NCBI GenBank assembly: GCA_028687995.1
Contig: JAQTZA010000001.1
Span: forward strand, 496,001 to 560,000
Source of the DNA: Bacteroidales bacterium
Lineage (GTDB): Bacteria; Bacteroidota; Bacteroidia; Bacteroidales; UBA7332
DNA length: 64,000 bases
Reading direction: 5' to 3'
Both the position numbers and the translations under genes were made by a program. Below the pieces are notes generated by a model, which made no database searches, was not told the DNA's origin, and saw only the letters and a list, made by a program, of their open reading frames with translations. This document shows positions 34,090 through 43,221 of this stretch, one piece after another. Numbering within the stretch: position 1 is the stretch's first letter; every line of letters begins with the position of its first letter.

Positions 34090-35763
34090 CTAAACGTGAC
34101 CAGGATTTTGTGTCACTTTATCGTTGCTGTTGATTTCCAATAAAGGAATAGGGAAAAGGATATTACGTGGGTAATATTTCATTTCACATTCAACCACTGG
34201 GTTCTTATCATACTCTTCAACCTTATAGTGCTCGAGATACGACTGATATTGACCAGTACGTACAAGATCGTACCACATGTGAGCTTCACCTACGAATTCG
34301 TACCGACGCTCAGCCCAAATTGCCAAACGAAGATCATTCTGCGACAACGCTGCTGTGAAATCTTTTGGTACCGAACGTGATTTTCCATCCGCTTTACGAG
34401 CTCTAGCCATCAACATATTAACATGTGTCAATGCATTTGTTTTATCACCCAACTCATTTTCAGCTTCAGCTTGCATCAACAGTACATCGGCATATCGAAG
34501 TATAATGAAGTTCGCACCATGTTGATTGGATGCTATCGCATTAAAATCCTGATATTTTGCCAAATAAGGCCAACGCTCTGCTAGATTAACAGCTGGTCGA
34601 GGTGAATATGGATAGACATACAACGTATCGCCAACTGTGGTGGAAAGAATACCTTTTTTGTAGGTAGGTAAAATACCCGTAGCTCCACCCAAGAAAGTGA
34701 CATCTATACGATAATCTACCTCTTTGGTTGTAGTATCAGAATGAGCTGCATAGAAGTCATTGAACAATGTTTTTGTTATACGATACGATCCCCAAGAGAG
34801 ATCATTATAGGTATATCCACCCCCTTTGATATATGGTATCACTTGCATTGGCAAATCCGTTGACATATATTTATCATTTCTATCGTATTGAATTTCAAAT
34901 ATTGATTCGACAGAATTTTCAAATCCTTCTTCTTTTACAGTACCATTTGGGGCAACTTGCATTGGGAACTGCTTCATAAAATCTGGTACTAAACTGTAAA
35001 CGCCTAAGTCTGTCACTTTTTGACAATAGACACGAGCTGAATCATAATATGCTTGTTCGTTGGTCACAAAATCGAAACGATTATAAGCATTGCCACTGTG
35101 TTTTTTCATCGAAGCTGCAGTCAAATAGACTTTTGCCAACATACCATAGGCGGCACCTTTTGTTGCACGACCTTTCAAGGCTTGTGTTTTAGGTAACAAA
35201 TCACCAGCCAACATTAAATCTTTTATAATTTGAGCATAAACAACACTTTCTGATTGACGAATACCAGGGTCTCCAAATCCTTTTGTAGAAGAGAGCTTCA
35301 ATGGCACTGCACCCCACATTCTCACTAACGTGAAGTAAACCATTCCTCGCATGTACAAGGCTTCACCAGTTACTGAGTTACGGACATTGGGATCGATATT
35401 CATGCCAGGTACATTTTCGATCACGTTATTGGCATACGCAATAATAGTATATGCATTTTGCCAAATGTGACTTGAGACTTGATTGGTACTGGTATTCTCT
35501 TTCCAAAAGAAAGCACCGGTATCACTTTGAGGTTTGCTATTGGTCATTCCTACTCCTGCCCCTTCGAGCACTTGCCAACCATAGCGTCCAAAAGAGTCAT
35601 AGCCATACATTTGAGCATAAACCGCAGTAATAGCACTCAATGCATCTGATTCGTTTAAGAAGAAATTTTTCTCCGTTTTGGTATATACAGTCTCTTGTAT
35701 GATAGACTCACACGAAGTCATCACAGCGAGTAAGAGAAATAGAACAAATTTAATTGATTTCAT
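34090..35763 (-). CDS. RagB/SusD-family nutrient-uptake lipoprotein
   Basis: 557 residues. The signal peptide and lipobox (MTSCES) give a lipid anchor at about Cys18. The SusD fold is shown by TPR-like helices with AYTIIAYANNVIENV, TGEALYMRGMVYFTLVRMWG and AVPLKLS, the central AKVYLTAA, and the closing segments ADVLLMQAEAENELG, RRYEFVGEAHMWYDLVRTGQ and RNILFPIPLLEINSN. It binds glycan at the cell surface and covers the SusC channel. The 25-bp gap to susC and the following lipoprotein define a standard polysaccharide-utilisation trio. Confidence 0.95.
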   Translation of the reverse strand: MKSIKFVLFLLLAVMTSCESIIQETVYTKTEKNFFLNESDALSAITAVYAQMYGYDSFGRYGWQVLEGAGVGMTNSKPQSDTGAFFWKENTSTNQVSSHIWQNAYTIIAYANNVIENVPGMNIDPNVRNSVTGEALYMRGMVYFTLVRMWGAVPLKLSSTKGFGDPGIRQSESVVYAQIIKDLMLAGDLLPKTQALKGRATKGAAYGMLAKVYLTAASMKKHSGNAYNRFDFVTNEQAYYDSARVYCQKVTDLGVYSLVPDFMKQFPMQVAPNGTVKEEGFENSVESIFEIQYDRNDKYMSTDLPMQVIPYIKGGGYTYNDLSWGSYRITKTLFNDFYAAHSDTTTKEVDYRIDVTFLGGATGILPTYKKGILSTTVGDTLYVYPYSPRPAVNLAERWPYLAKYQDFNAIASNQHGANFIILRYADVLLMQAEAENELGDKTNALTHVNMLMARARKADGKSRSVPKDFTAALSQNDLRLAIWAERRYEFVGEAHMWYDLVRTGQYQSYLEHYKVEEYDKNPVVECEMKYYPRNILFPIPLLEINSNDKVTQNPGHV

Positions 35764-35788
35764 CTTTAAATATATTTTTTATTGCTGA

Positions 35789-38700
35789 TTAGAAATTAAC
35801 ATTAAGCCCAAAAATAAAGGATCTTGAACTCGGATATGAGTTATTATCGATGCTAATGAGCAAAGGATTACCAGCAAAACTATCCACTTCAGGATCGTAA
35901 CCTCTGTACTTGGTAATTGTGAGAAGGTTATTTGCTGTTGCAAAAACTTTCAAATCTTTCACGACCGATTTTGCTTTAAACTTAATATCGTAGCTCAATG
36001 TCAAATTCGATAGACGAACGAAACTAGCATCTTCTACCAATCGATCTGAAATAATGTTGCTGACGGTTTTAGAGTATGGTTTTGGGAAGTAATTGCTTGT
36101 ACCTTCACCACGCCATCTACCGTCCCAAGCCTCTTTACTTACGTTATAGATACTTCCATTCAAAAGATCTTCGGTATTCAAGTTGGCATTTAACACATCT
36201 TTCCCTTGAACACCATTTATAGCGACAGTTAAACCCCACTTACCATACGTTAAATTGGAGCTCATACCCCACGTAAAGTCGGGATTCGGATTACCAATGA
36301 CTCCATAATCTGCAGCATCTATCACTCCATTTCCGCTTTTATCTGAATAGATAATTTCACCCACTTGAGGTGCACGTCCGAAATAGAAACTATTATTAGC
36401 TGGGTTACCTGTGCGAGCTGCAGCATCAGCTACAAACTTATCGATTTGAGCCTGGTTTTGATATACACCCTCGGTGCTTAAGCCCCAAAATAGTCCTGCA
36501 GGTTTTCCTTCAATATAAATATTGGCTGGAACGTTCAAACTTCCAATCGGATGAACTACACTTCCTTTATATGAAGCAAATCCAGTACTCACATCAATAG
36601 GCAAACCTAATTTAACAATTTTATTGCGATACATCGAAATATTTCCATCAACAGACCATTTCAATTTCTTGCCAGTGAGAATATTAATATTGGTAGAAAA
36701 ATCAATTCCTTTATTTTCCAAAGAACCAAAATTAACCAATGCCGCCGCATAACCAAACGATGGAGCCAATGGTCTGTTAATCAACATATCACGATTCACT
36801 TTTTGATACACATCCAAAGAAAAACTAACACGATCTCTAAAAAATCCAACATCTACTCCCGCATTTATTTGCTCTGATGTCTCCCATTTCAAGTCCTTGT
36901 TTCCTAGAACTGAAACGTATTTACCCGCTACTACTGTTCCTCCATAAGAATATCTCGAATATCCGAATGTTGTATAATTCACTGATGAAGAGAAAGGTGG
37001 AATCGCTTGATTACCGGTTTGCCCCCAACCTAAACGAACTTTCAAATTTGAAAGACTTTCTACATCTTTTAAGAATCCTTCCTCTTTAGCACGCCAAGCT
37101 AAGGCTGCAGAAGGGAATGCGGCATATTTTTTTCCATTCGCAAATTTTGAAGATCCATCAATACGACCTGATAATGTTATCAAGTATTTCTCCATCAAAC
37201 TATATGTTGCACGAGCCAAATAAGAGTTCAATTTTGTTTCGTAACGTGTACGATCCAATTTTTGACCCACATCTGTTGCATCACCAATTTGCTCATAGCC
37301 AAGTATGTCATTATCAAATCCTGTTGCATAATAAGAGAGTGTACGAGTATCATTCGCACTATAAGTCATACCCAATACACCTGATAAACGGTTTGATTTG
37401 TTGATAGTATAGTTAAAATTCAACAAGTTATCAACGTTATAACCCCAATATCCAACACTTGAAAAACCAGCTCCTCCTTTTGCAAAGTCAGACAACGTAC
37501 GGCCATAATAGCGATAACGCTCCCTTTGTCTGTAGTTGTAGCTTGCACGCATTTCGTAGCTAAACACCTTACTTAATTGGAAAGTTAATCCCAATTTAGT
37601 AAGAACACTCTTTTCATCGTTGTCGTCTTTGTAATCGTTTACCCAAGCTGTAGGTAAATTTAATTGACTTTGAGTATCATCGGCAGTAACATATCCCAAA
37701 ATTGGATTTTTACTAATCATAGAACGAATAGCACTGTAGTTGGTAGTTCCACCCGACCCAGTAGTTTGAGTCATTTGACTGTTTACTGAAACAGCTGCAA
37801 TGTTGAAATTCAATTTGATTTTATCCGATAAATCGTTATTAAAGTTGAAACGCACATCACCTCTATTGAAGTGAGTATTTTTCACAATCCCTTGGTTGGC
37901 ATCTATACCCGATGACAGATAGTAGTTCGAAGTCTTTGAACCACCACTAATTGCTACACGATTATTGGTAGATATTGCAGTTTGAAGAACTTCATCTTGC
38001 CAGTTTTTCCACAATAAGTTTTGCGGTTGTGTAGCTTCAGTCATACCAAATAGCAAGGATGTTTTACCTTCTAAAAGTGCCAACTCGTTACGATAACGAG
38101 CATAGTCAGGACCATTCAACATCTGAATCAATTTACGAGGTTGTGAAATAGTCATCGATGAAGAGATATTCACTTTTGTAGATCCGGCAGAACCACTTTT
38201 TGTAGTTACAAGGATTACACCATTTGCACCACGTGACCCAAAAATAGCTGTAGCAGAGGCATCTTTCAACACCTCAATATTCACAATATCTTGAGGACTC
38301 AAATAAGAGAGTGGATTAGTTTTTTGTTGTGATTTGTTGAATGGGTCATTTCCATTACTCACTTGATCCATAGCGACACCATCCACTACATAAAGTGGCT
38401 CAGTATCACCACTTAACGAGTTTACACCACGAATTTTGACAGTAGAAACACCACCCGGTTCAGAGCTACCTGTATTTACATATACACCCGACGATTTGCC
38501 TTTCAACATCTGATCCACAGAAACCACTGGAGTTGTTTCTGTATCTTTTACCTTTACAGAGGTAACAGATCCTGTTAAATCGCTTTTGCGCATCGTACCG
38601 TAACCTACGGCAACAACTTCGGTGAGTGCAATGGCAGTTGATTCGAGAGTAACATTTATCTCTGTTTTACCATTCAAAGGAATGGTTTGTGATGTCATAC

Positions 38701-38926
38701 CAATGTAGGAAATAACCAACGTAGCTTTTGGTGACGACACGCTTAATGTAAAATTGCCATCTATATCGGTTACGGTACCACGTGTTGTACCTTTTTCCAA
38801 AATGGTTGCACCAATAATGGTCTCTTTTTTGTCATCGAGAACTTTTCCCTTAATTTTCACCTGAGCAACTGCGCCAAAAGCAGTAAACAATAGTAAAACA
38901 AGGATTAATAAATCGCGTTTTTTCAT
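35789..38926 (-). CDS. SusC/RagA-family TonB-dependent outer-membrane transporter
   Basis: 1045 residues. A signal peptide (MKKRDLLILVLLLFTAFGAV) is followed by a carboxypeptidase-regulatory-like domain (VLDDKKETIIGATILEKGTT, DGNFTLSV), a TonB box region (LTEVVAVGYGT), the plug domain (LKGKSSGVYVNTGSSEPGG, IRGVNSLSGDTEPLYVVDG, IFGSRGANGVILVTTKSG), and the 22-strand barrel up to the C-terminal FIFGLNVNF. It imports oligosaccharides into the periplasm with TonB energy. There is no N-terminal STN domain, so it is not coupled to an anti-sigma factor. The AraC-type operator is absent upstream, so control differs from the beta-helix genes. Confidence 0.96.
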   Translation of the reverse strand: MKKRDLLILVLLLFTAFGAVAQVKIKGKVLDDKKETIIGATILEKGTTRGTVTDIDGNFTLSVSSPKATLVISYIGMTSQTIPLNGKTEINVTLESTAIALTEVVAVGYGTMRKSDLTGSVTSVKVKDTETTPVVSVDQMLKGKSSGVYVNTGSSEPGGVSTVKIRGVNSLSGDTEPLYVVDGVAMDQVSNGNDPFNKSQQKTNPLSYLSPQDIVNIEVLKDASATAIFGSRGANGVILVTTKSGSAGSTKVNISSSMTISQPRKLIQMLNGPDYARYRNELALLEGKTSLLFGMTEATQPQNLLWKNWQDEVLQTAISTNNRVAISGGSKTSNYYLSSGIDANQGIVKNTHFNRGDVRFNFNNDLSDKIKLNFNIAAVSVNSQMTQTTGSGGTTNYSAIRSMISKNPILGYVTADDTQSQLNLPTAWVNDYKDDNDEKSVLTKLGLTFQLSKVFSYEMRASYNYRQRERYRYYGRTLSDFAKGGAGFSSVGYWGYNVDNLLNFNYTINKSNRLSGVLGMTYSANDTRTLSYYATGFDNDILGYEQIGDATDVGQKLDRTRYETKLNSYLARATYSLMEKYLITLSGRIDGSSKFANGKKYAAFPSAALAWRAKEEGFLKDVESLSNLKVRLGWGQTGNQAIPPFSSSVNYTTFGYSRYSYGGTVVAGKYVSVLGNKDLKWETSEQINAGVDVGFFRDRVSFSLDVYQKVNRDMLINRPLAPSFGYAAALVNFGSLENKGIDFSTNINILTGKKLKWSVDGNISMYRNKIVKLGLPIDVSTGFASYKGSVVHPIGSLNVPANIYIEGKPAGLFWGLSTEGVYQNQAQIDKFVADAAARTGNPANNSFYFGRAPQVGEIIYSDKSGNGVIDAADYGVIGNPNPDFTWGMSSNLTYGKWGLTVAINGVQGKDVLNANLNTEDLLNGSIYNVSKEAWDGRWRGEGTSNYFPKPYSKTVSNIISDRLVEDASFVRLSNLTLSYDIKFKAKSVVKDLKVFATANNLLTITKYRGYDPEVDSFAGNPLLISIDNNSYPSSRSFIFGLNVNF

Positions 38927-38964
38927 AAATGAATTTGTTAGTTTTAGAGTAACAAGTGAAATAA

Positions 38965-39156
38965 TTAGTTATATAGGTTTTGTAAATTATATTGTCGTTT
39001 TAATTCAGAAAAACATTTTCTGATGAATATCTTTGTTGGTTGTGGTTGGCGTGTTTTGTGTAGGTATTCAATATCTATAGGATAATCAATTTTACTTTTC
39101 AAGACTAATGATTTCTCTGTATAGTCTTCTATTCTAGTGATATAATCATGTAGCAC
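38965..39156 (-). CDS. Doubtful 63-residue ORF upstream of susC
   Basis: A basic peptide beginning MLHDYITRIEDYTEKSLVLK with no signal peptide and no family I recognise. It lies on the susC strand and ends 38 bp before the susC start, in the region where promoter and leader are expected. It could be a leader peptide, a gene remnant or chance. Only conservation in relatives would decide. Confidence 0.2.
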   Translation of the reverse strand: MLHDYITRIEDYTEKSLVLKSKIDYPIDIEYLHKTRQPQPTKIFIRKCFSELKRQYNLQNLYN

Positions 39157-39201
39157 CTCTTAAAATAGTGCGTCAATAAGTAATTGATAATATAAATCGA
39201 G

Positions 39202-39248
39202 AAAAAAAAAAGAATTCCCAAAGTGGCTGTTATACCACTCTGGGAATT
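39202..39248 (-). terminator. Intrinsic terminator of the 417-aa beta-helix gene
   Basis: Arms 39213-39226 and 39235-39248 pair over 14 bp with one mismatch and an 8-nt loop. Ten A on the plus strand (39202-39211) give a long T tract on the minus strand. It starts 8 bp after the stop codon of the gene at 39256. Confidence 0.85.
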
Positions 39249-39255
39249 TGATAGA

Positions 39256-40509
39256 TTATTTTACAGCAAATTTTGCTACTTTGTTATTGGTTTTGATGAT
39301 ATAAATACCACCACGAACAGCGTTCATTTGCATTGCGCCATTTGACAATACTCCTTCAGCTACTTTTTTACCAGTTACAGAATATACCGCATAAGCAGCA
39401 TCTTGAGCTCCTCTAACTTGGAATTCGTTTCCGTTTTGAATAACAGATAAAGTTGCACTTTCGACAGATGGAGTGTTAATTCCTGTATTCAAATAAGTAA
39501 CATTATTGTTGTCATAATAGCCAATCGATTGACCGTCAGTTCCAGCACCTACATATTCAGCAGCAGTTGCAAAGCCTTGTTCGTCCAATTTAGGGTCAGT
39601 CAACAATGTTGTAGCATCTATTACAGCAGCTGGGAATGCTTTATCAGCAGCTCCTGCATAGAACAATCCACATTTGGTCATCAAATTACCACCTGTACCG
39701 AAAGCATTAGCCGTTGAACCACTTCCTGTAGAAGTACTGTTTGAGAAGATACAGTTTTTCAAATCTACGTTACCCCATAAGCTAACATCGATGCTGTTGT
39801 TACCATCGAATGTACAATGGTCAATCACCCATAAATCAACTAAATCTGTTGATGCGCTTGAATTTGCTAATGTTTTTTTGTATAAGCCTTTGAAAAGACA
39901 GTTTGTAACGGTAATATTTTTTGGACGACCTTTACCAGATCCTGCAAAAAATCCTTGTCCATTAAAATCAGAAACAGAGTTTGTGATAGTTAAATTATTT
40001 GGATTTGGACTTGGCGCTGAGTTTGAGTAAGTCAACGCAGTAACATTTGTAGGAGTAGTTGCATTCACAATACCTGTAAAATAACAGTTATTAATAACCA
40101 CATCGGTGTTGAATCCAAGATTATCTTTTACAATAAAAAATGTAGTAGGGATACCACCTAAGCCAGCACCATCGAACCAAATACCATCGAAAGTTTGTAC
40201 TGCACTACCTGCAGCTGCTTGATTGCGTGCAAATGTAAAACCAAAGTTTAGTTTAGGACCGGCAACCACGTGTGGACGTTCCAATAAACCTGCTTTTGCA
40301 CGAATAGTAAATGTTTTCGCTAGGTTGTCGATCTGTGCATTCCATACATAGTCGCCACTAGCAGTCAATTCGATAATGTCGCCATCAGCACATGCAGTTA
40401 ATGCAGCTGCTACGTCACCACCTGGATTTACAGAAATGGTAGCTGCTGTAGCTTTGCCTGCAAAAAGGCTAACCAATGCTACCAAAAGAAAAAAAGTAAT
40501 CTTTTTCAT
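39256..40509 (-). CDS. DUF4957-like beta-helix protein with T9SS sorting domain
   Basis: 417 residues with signal peptide (MKKITFFLLVALVSLFAGKA). The beta-helix module (about 24-345) shows the family marks: GGDVAAALTACADGDIIELT at the first coils, RAKAGLLERPHV, TFDGIWFDG, VINNCYFTG, and the closing block TDPKLDEQGFATAAEYVGAG followed by TDGQSIGYY. The sorting domain ends YIIKTNNKVAKFAVK. It is closest to the 411-residue protein at 58145-59380 (shared blocks FNTDVVINNC, GRPKNITVTNC, NAFGTGGN). It is predicted to be exported to the surface. No catalytic site is recognisable; glycan or pectin binding is the best guess. Operator E precedes it. Confidence 0.8.
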   Translation of the reverse strand: MKKITFFLLVALVSLFAGKATAATISVNPGGDVAAALTACADGDIIELTASGDYVWNAQIDNLAKTFTIRAKAGLLERPHVVAGPKLNFGFTFARNQAAAGSAVQTFDGIWFDGAGLGGIPTTFFIVKDNLGFNTDVVINNCYFTGIVNATTPTNVTALTYSNSAPSPNPNNLTITNSVSDFNGQGFFAGSGKGRPKNITVTNCLFKGLYKKTLANSSASTDLVDLWVIDHCTFDGNNSIDVSLWGNVDLKNCIFSNSTSTGSGSTANAFGTGGNLMTKCGLFYAGAADKAFPAAVIDATTLLTDPKLDEQGFATAAEYVGAGTDGQSIGYYDNNNVTYLNTGINTPSVESATLSVIQNGNEFQVRGAQDAAYAVYSVTGKKVAEGVLSNGAMQMNAVRGGIYIIKTNNKVAKFAVK

Positions 40510-40824
40510 GATACATAAAATTTTAATTAATTAATTCCCCTACTCTCAATCTAAAATCTGCGGGGGTAAAGATTTTAGCACTATTTGTAATATATGTTTA
40601 TACAATGAATAACTAAACATCAAATAATATAGCAAACTTAGTTGTTTTGGTAATTTCAATCAATACACAAAATGATAATTTGCTTGCACAAAATGGCATT
40701 AAACAGGGTGAATATCGGTAAAAAGATGCTTTTCAAACCATTTCTATCAGTTTGCGAAAATTTCTGAGACCAATTATCCTATTTTTATGACTCGATTTTC
40801 TAAATGTATTCGATAAAATCAAAT
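40510..40824. other. Intergenic region with operator E
   Basis: 315 bp. It holds the promoter and operator E (40633-40699) for the beta-helix gene at 40509. The remaining bases, 40700-40824, are AT-rich and show no hairpin strong enough to call a terminator for the gene ending at 40825. Confidence 0.7.
40633..40699 (-). promoter_or_regulatory. AraC-type operator and promoter, copy E (417-aa protein)
   Basis: AAATG cores at 40670-40674 (ACACAAAATGATAA) and 40691-40695 (GCACAAAATGGCA) are 21 bp apart. The -7 box is CAAACTTA at 40633-40640, a full TAnnTTTG match on the minus strand, 29 bases from the first core. Confidence 0.8.
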
Positions 40825-42351
40825 TTACTTTATTACGATTTTTTGGCTGACAGTTCCATTTTTTAGAATCGCTTTACCGATCAATATGTGCTGATTTTGT
40901 GTATTCAATTGAATGCTTCCTCGAGTATCGCCAATCGATTGACTGAATACTTTGGCTCCAGAAACCGTATAAATCTCTAATCGGCTAATAAACTCATTGC
41001 TTTCGAATGCAAATTCTCCGGCAACACCAGTAGTCTGAATAACAAATTTAGATTGATCAGCCTTAATCTCATTAATTGCTAATGGATCGCCGTAAGTAGG
41101 CACTTTGTAAATATGCACTCCCCATTTAGTGAAAGTATCCTCAAAAACACCATCAACCGCTGTTATTGTACGACTCTCTCCTACAACTTCTACCGACGTT
41201 GTTCCAACAAAATCACGAAGTTTAAAGGTAGCCGTCGGAGTGCCCGGTCTCATTGATACAGTATATATATAGGTGTACCCGTTGAATCGTTTTACCATGG
41301 CATCCACAATCAATGCCGGATCACCAGTGCTAACCGCCACACCATTACTTACAGTTTGGGTGTTGAGCATTGGCGCATTCGCTTTAATTGTGGCATTTAT
41401 ACTAGTTACCTCCGCTTTCATCGCGGCATCATTCAACACACCAGATGAGATAACATTAGGTCTCAAAATATGACAAAAATAACCCAACCCACGTGCACCG
41501 TGTATCAAAGCCATCCAAACTTCTGCTTTTGTCTCTACAGTCGTGAGTTTACATGCTGGATCGGTATTGTAATTGGTACATTCGATGAATGCCCAGATTG
41601 GTTTTTTGTAATCCGTAGCTTTTCGCAGGTTATCAATTCCTTTAGCCACATACCAGATATTACCAGAAAGTTCATCCATAAATGTTTTTTTCCAAGTTGC
41701 ATCAACACCTGATACCCAAGGGGTTAGATTCATTGGATAGACATCGAACGAAATCACATCGGCTCCTTTGCAATATTCGATATAATCTTGCGGGCTATAC
41801 GAGCGATTGCCGCGTCCATACCAACTATCAATGGCAGCTCCTTGCCCCAAGTTGATAAATACTGGACGCGAAGGATCTTTTGCTACTAAGGTATTATAAT
41901 CAGAAATAATATTCGCTGGCGGTACTGGGTCTTGTGTACCACTTACTGCATTATCTGGTTCATCTTGTGGGTGAAACCATCCTTTCACTACCGATGTATT
42001 CACAGAATTGAGATACATATCGGTATAACCGGTGATTCCCGACATGGAATATTTTTTGAGATTCGTCAAATCAGTTTCAGTGGTTGCTGCTGGTTGACCC
42101 CAAAAAGTGAAAAAATTGACACCCATCTTTTGATAAAAATAACCGGATGTAGGCGTTTGATACCAAACTGTAATAGGAAAGAATGCAGTATCTTTTGGCA
42201 AACCGTTGGACCACTTCTCATAGTATTTCGGGCCACCGCACCACGGCTCCATCTCATCGCCCGGCATGTAGTATTGAGCGGCTTTGGAAGGTAAACTGTT
42301 TGCCAAAAAGGCAACAAAGAGAAAAATGAGTAAATAGTAATTGCGTTTCAT
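40825..42351 (-). CDS. Putative secreted clan GH-A glycoside hydrolase with T9SS sorting domain
   Basis: 508 residues with signal peptide (MKRNYYLLIFLFVAFLANSL). The body reads as a TIM barrel: YQKMGVNFFTFWG near the start, GWFHPQDEPDN with candidate acid/base Glu131, DVISFDVYPMNLTPW, then KPIWAFIECTNYN with candidate nucleophile Glu257, and ALIHGARGLGYFCH for the last strands. The 126-residue spacing between the two glutamates suits clan GH-A (beta-retaining) enzymes such as GH5/GH39/GH42 relatives, but I cannot assign a family. The C-terminus is a type A sorting domain (RLEIYTVSGAKVFSQSIG). Operator F is upstream with an unusually long gap of 286 bp to the start codon. Confidence 0.68.
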   Translation of the reverse strand: MKRNYYLLIFLFVAFLANSLPSKAAQYYMPGDEMEPWCGGPKYYEKWSNGLPKDTAFFPITVWYQTPTSGYFYQKMGVNFFTFWGQPAATTETDLTNLKKYSMSGITGYTDMYLNSVNTSVVKGWFHPQDEPDNAVSGTQDPVPPANIISDYNTLVAKDPSRPVFINLGQGAAIDSWYGRGNRSYSPQDYIEYCKGADVISFDVYPMNLTPWVSGVDATWKKTFMDELSGNIWYVAKGIDNLRKATDYKKPIWAFIECTNYNTDPACKLTTVETKAEVWMALIHGARGLGYFCHILRPNVISSGVLNDAAMKAEVTSINATIKANAPMLNTQTVSNGVAVSTGDPALIVDAMVKRFNGYTYIYTVSMRPGTPTATFKLRDFVGTTSVEVVGESRTITAVDGVFEDTFTKWGVHIYKVPTYGDPLAINEIKADQSKFVIQTTGVAGEFAFESNEFISRLEIYTVSGAKVFSQSIGDTRGSIQLNTQNQHILIGKAILKNGTVSQKIVIK

Positions 42352-42599
42352 CTGTAATAAATTAGACCTCTAATCCAAAAAGTGGAAATAGAGTATGGTT
42401 TGTGGTTTATAATCCTTGCCGTATATGACTTATAGATCTATTATACGTTCGTTTTTGATTTAAAAAGTGGATGGTTATATCCGGTACAAAATTGATGTAT
42501 TAAAGATAATATCAATTTCCATAAAATGAACAACTATCCCCGAAATTACAACATTTGCGATGATTTTAATTTAGAAAATCAAACATAAAATTAATTGTG

Positions 42600-42666
42600 T
42601 AAAAATACGGATTTGGAATTGCTCTGTAAATAGACAAAATGACAATTTGTTTGCACAAAATGGCAC
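42600..42666 (-). promoter_or_regulatory. AraC-type operator and promoter, copy F (putative GH)
   Basis: AAATG cores at 42637-42641 (GACAAAATGACAA) and 42658-42662 (GCACAAAATGGCAC) are 21 bp apart, a near-consensus copy. The -7 box candidate is TAAAAATA at 42600-42607 (7 of 8; T in place of the first C), 29 bases away. The gap to the start codon is about 130 bp longer than in the other copies. Confidence 0.72.
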
Positions 42667-43221
42667 AATTGACACCGTTCCCTAAATCCCTCTCCATTTT
42701 CGACAGGCTCACAGAACAAAGGAGAGGGACTTTGATACCTCCCCCTAAATCCCTCTCCCAAATGGAGAAGGACATTGAGAACCTCTCCCTAAATCCCTCT
42801 CCCAAGGAGAGGGACTTTGCATTCTACTGGTTTGGGGTATTAGAAAAAAAATGAAGCGACAGGGATGTCGCTTGTCCCTTAAAACGAGAAATCGCCCTTT
42901 TCTCTCGAAAAGGGCGACCCTCACACCTAATTAATGTTATGAAACGAACCACTAATTAAGCCACACACACATCTTGAATATTGTTGTTAAAGTGAGGGTG
43001 CGACTCCAAGTCGCGCTCTCACTCCATAAGTTTTATCGTACTGCGAATTTAGCTACTTTGTTGTCAGCTTTCATCACATAGATACCTTTTGTCAATTGAG
43101 TATTTACTTTGCCATTGTTGATAACACCATTGGCAACTTCGCTACCAGTAACACTGTAAATTTTGAAGTTTACACCTTCTTTTACACCGTTTACTTGCAA
43201 GCTATTGTTATGAGCAATTAC
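42651..43221. repeat. Cassette copy 1: sorting-domain 3' end, 3' flank and operator half
   Basis: This ~570-bp stretch is nearly identical to 44462-45062. It covers the last ~62 codons of the 43033 gene, the three palindromes, the CCTCTCC repeats and the second half-site of operator F. The two copies differ by a 30-bp internal duplication in copy 2 and scattered single bases. Confidence 0.92.
42854..43022. repeat. Cluster of three palindromes after the stop codon
   Basis: AAGCGACAGGGATGTCGCTT at 42854-42873 (8-bp stem), an 11-bp-stem palindrome at 42893-42916 (CGCCCTTTTC / GAAAAGGGCG arms), and a hairpin at 42992-43022 (GTGAGGGTGCGACT / GTCGCGCTCTCAC arms) 10 bp past the stop codon at 43033. 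All three recur in the same order at 44665-44863 and, with an insertion, at 46678-46904. Confidence 0.85.

Larger units (their letters stand above)
38927..39255. other. Upstream region of susC
   Basis: 329 bp without an AraC-type operator. It contains a terminator at 39202-39248 for the gene on its right and a 63-residue minus-strand ORF of doubtful status at 38965-39156. The susC promoter should lie here, but I could not fix a full TTTG/TAnnTTTG pair by eye. Confidence 0.55.
42352..43032. other. 681-bp intergenic region: operator F, palindromes, duplicated cassette
   Basis: From right to left on the minus strand: a hairpin just after the stop codon of the 43033 gene (42992-43022), two further palindromes (42893-42916 and 42854-42873), a set of CCTCTCC-type repeats (42674-42830), operator F (42600-42666), and a 240-bp leader before the GH gene. 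ORFs seen here on either strand run across the repeats and I do not believe them. Confidence 0.75.

Noticed and set aside
42674..42830. CRISPR array
   Set aside because: The CCTCTCC-type repeats are palindromic, irregularly spaced and share their spacers; no cas genes are present.
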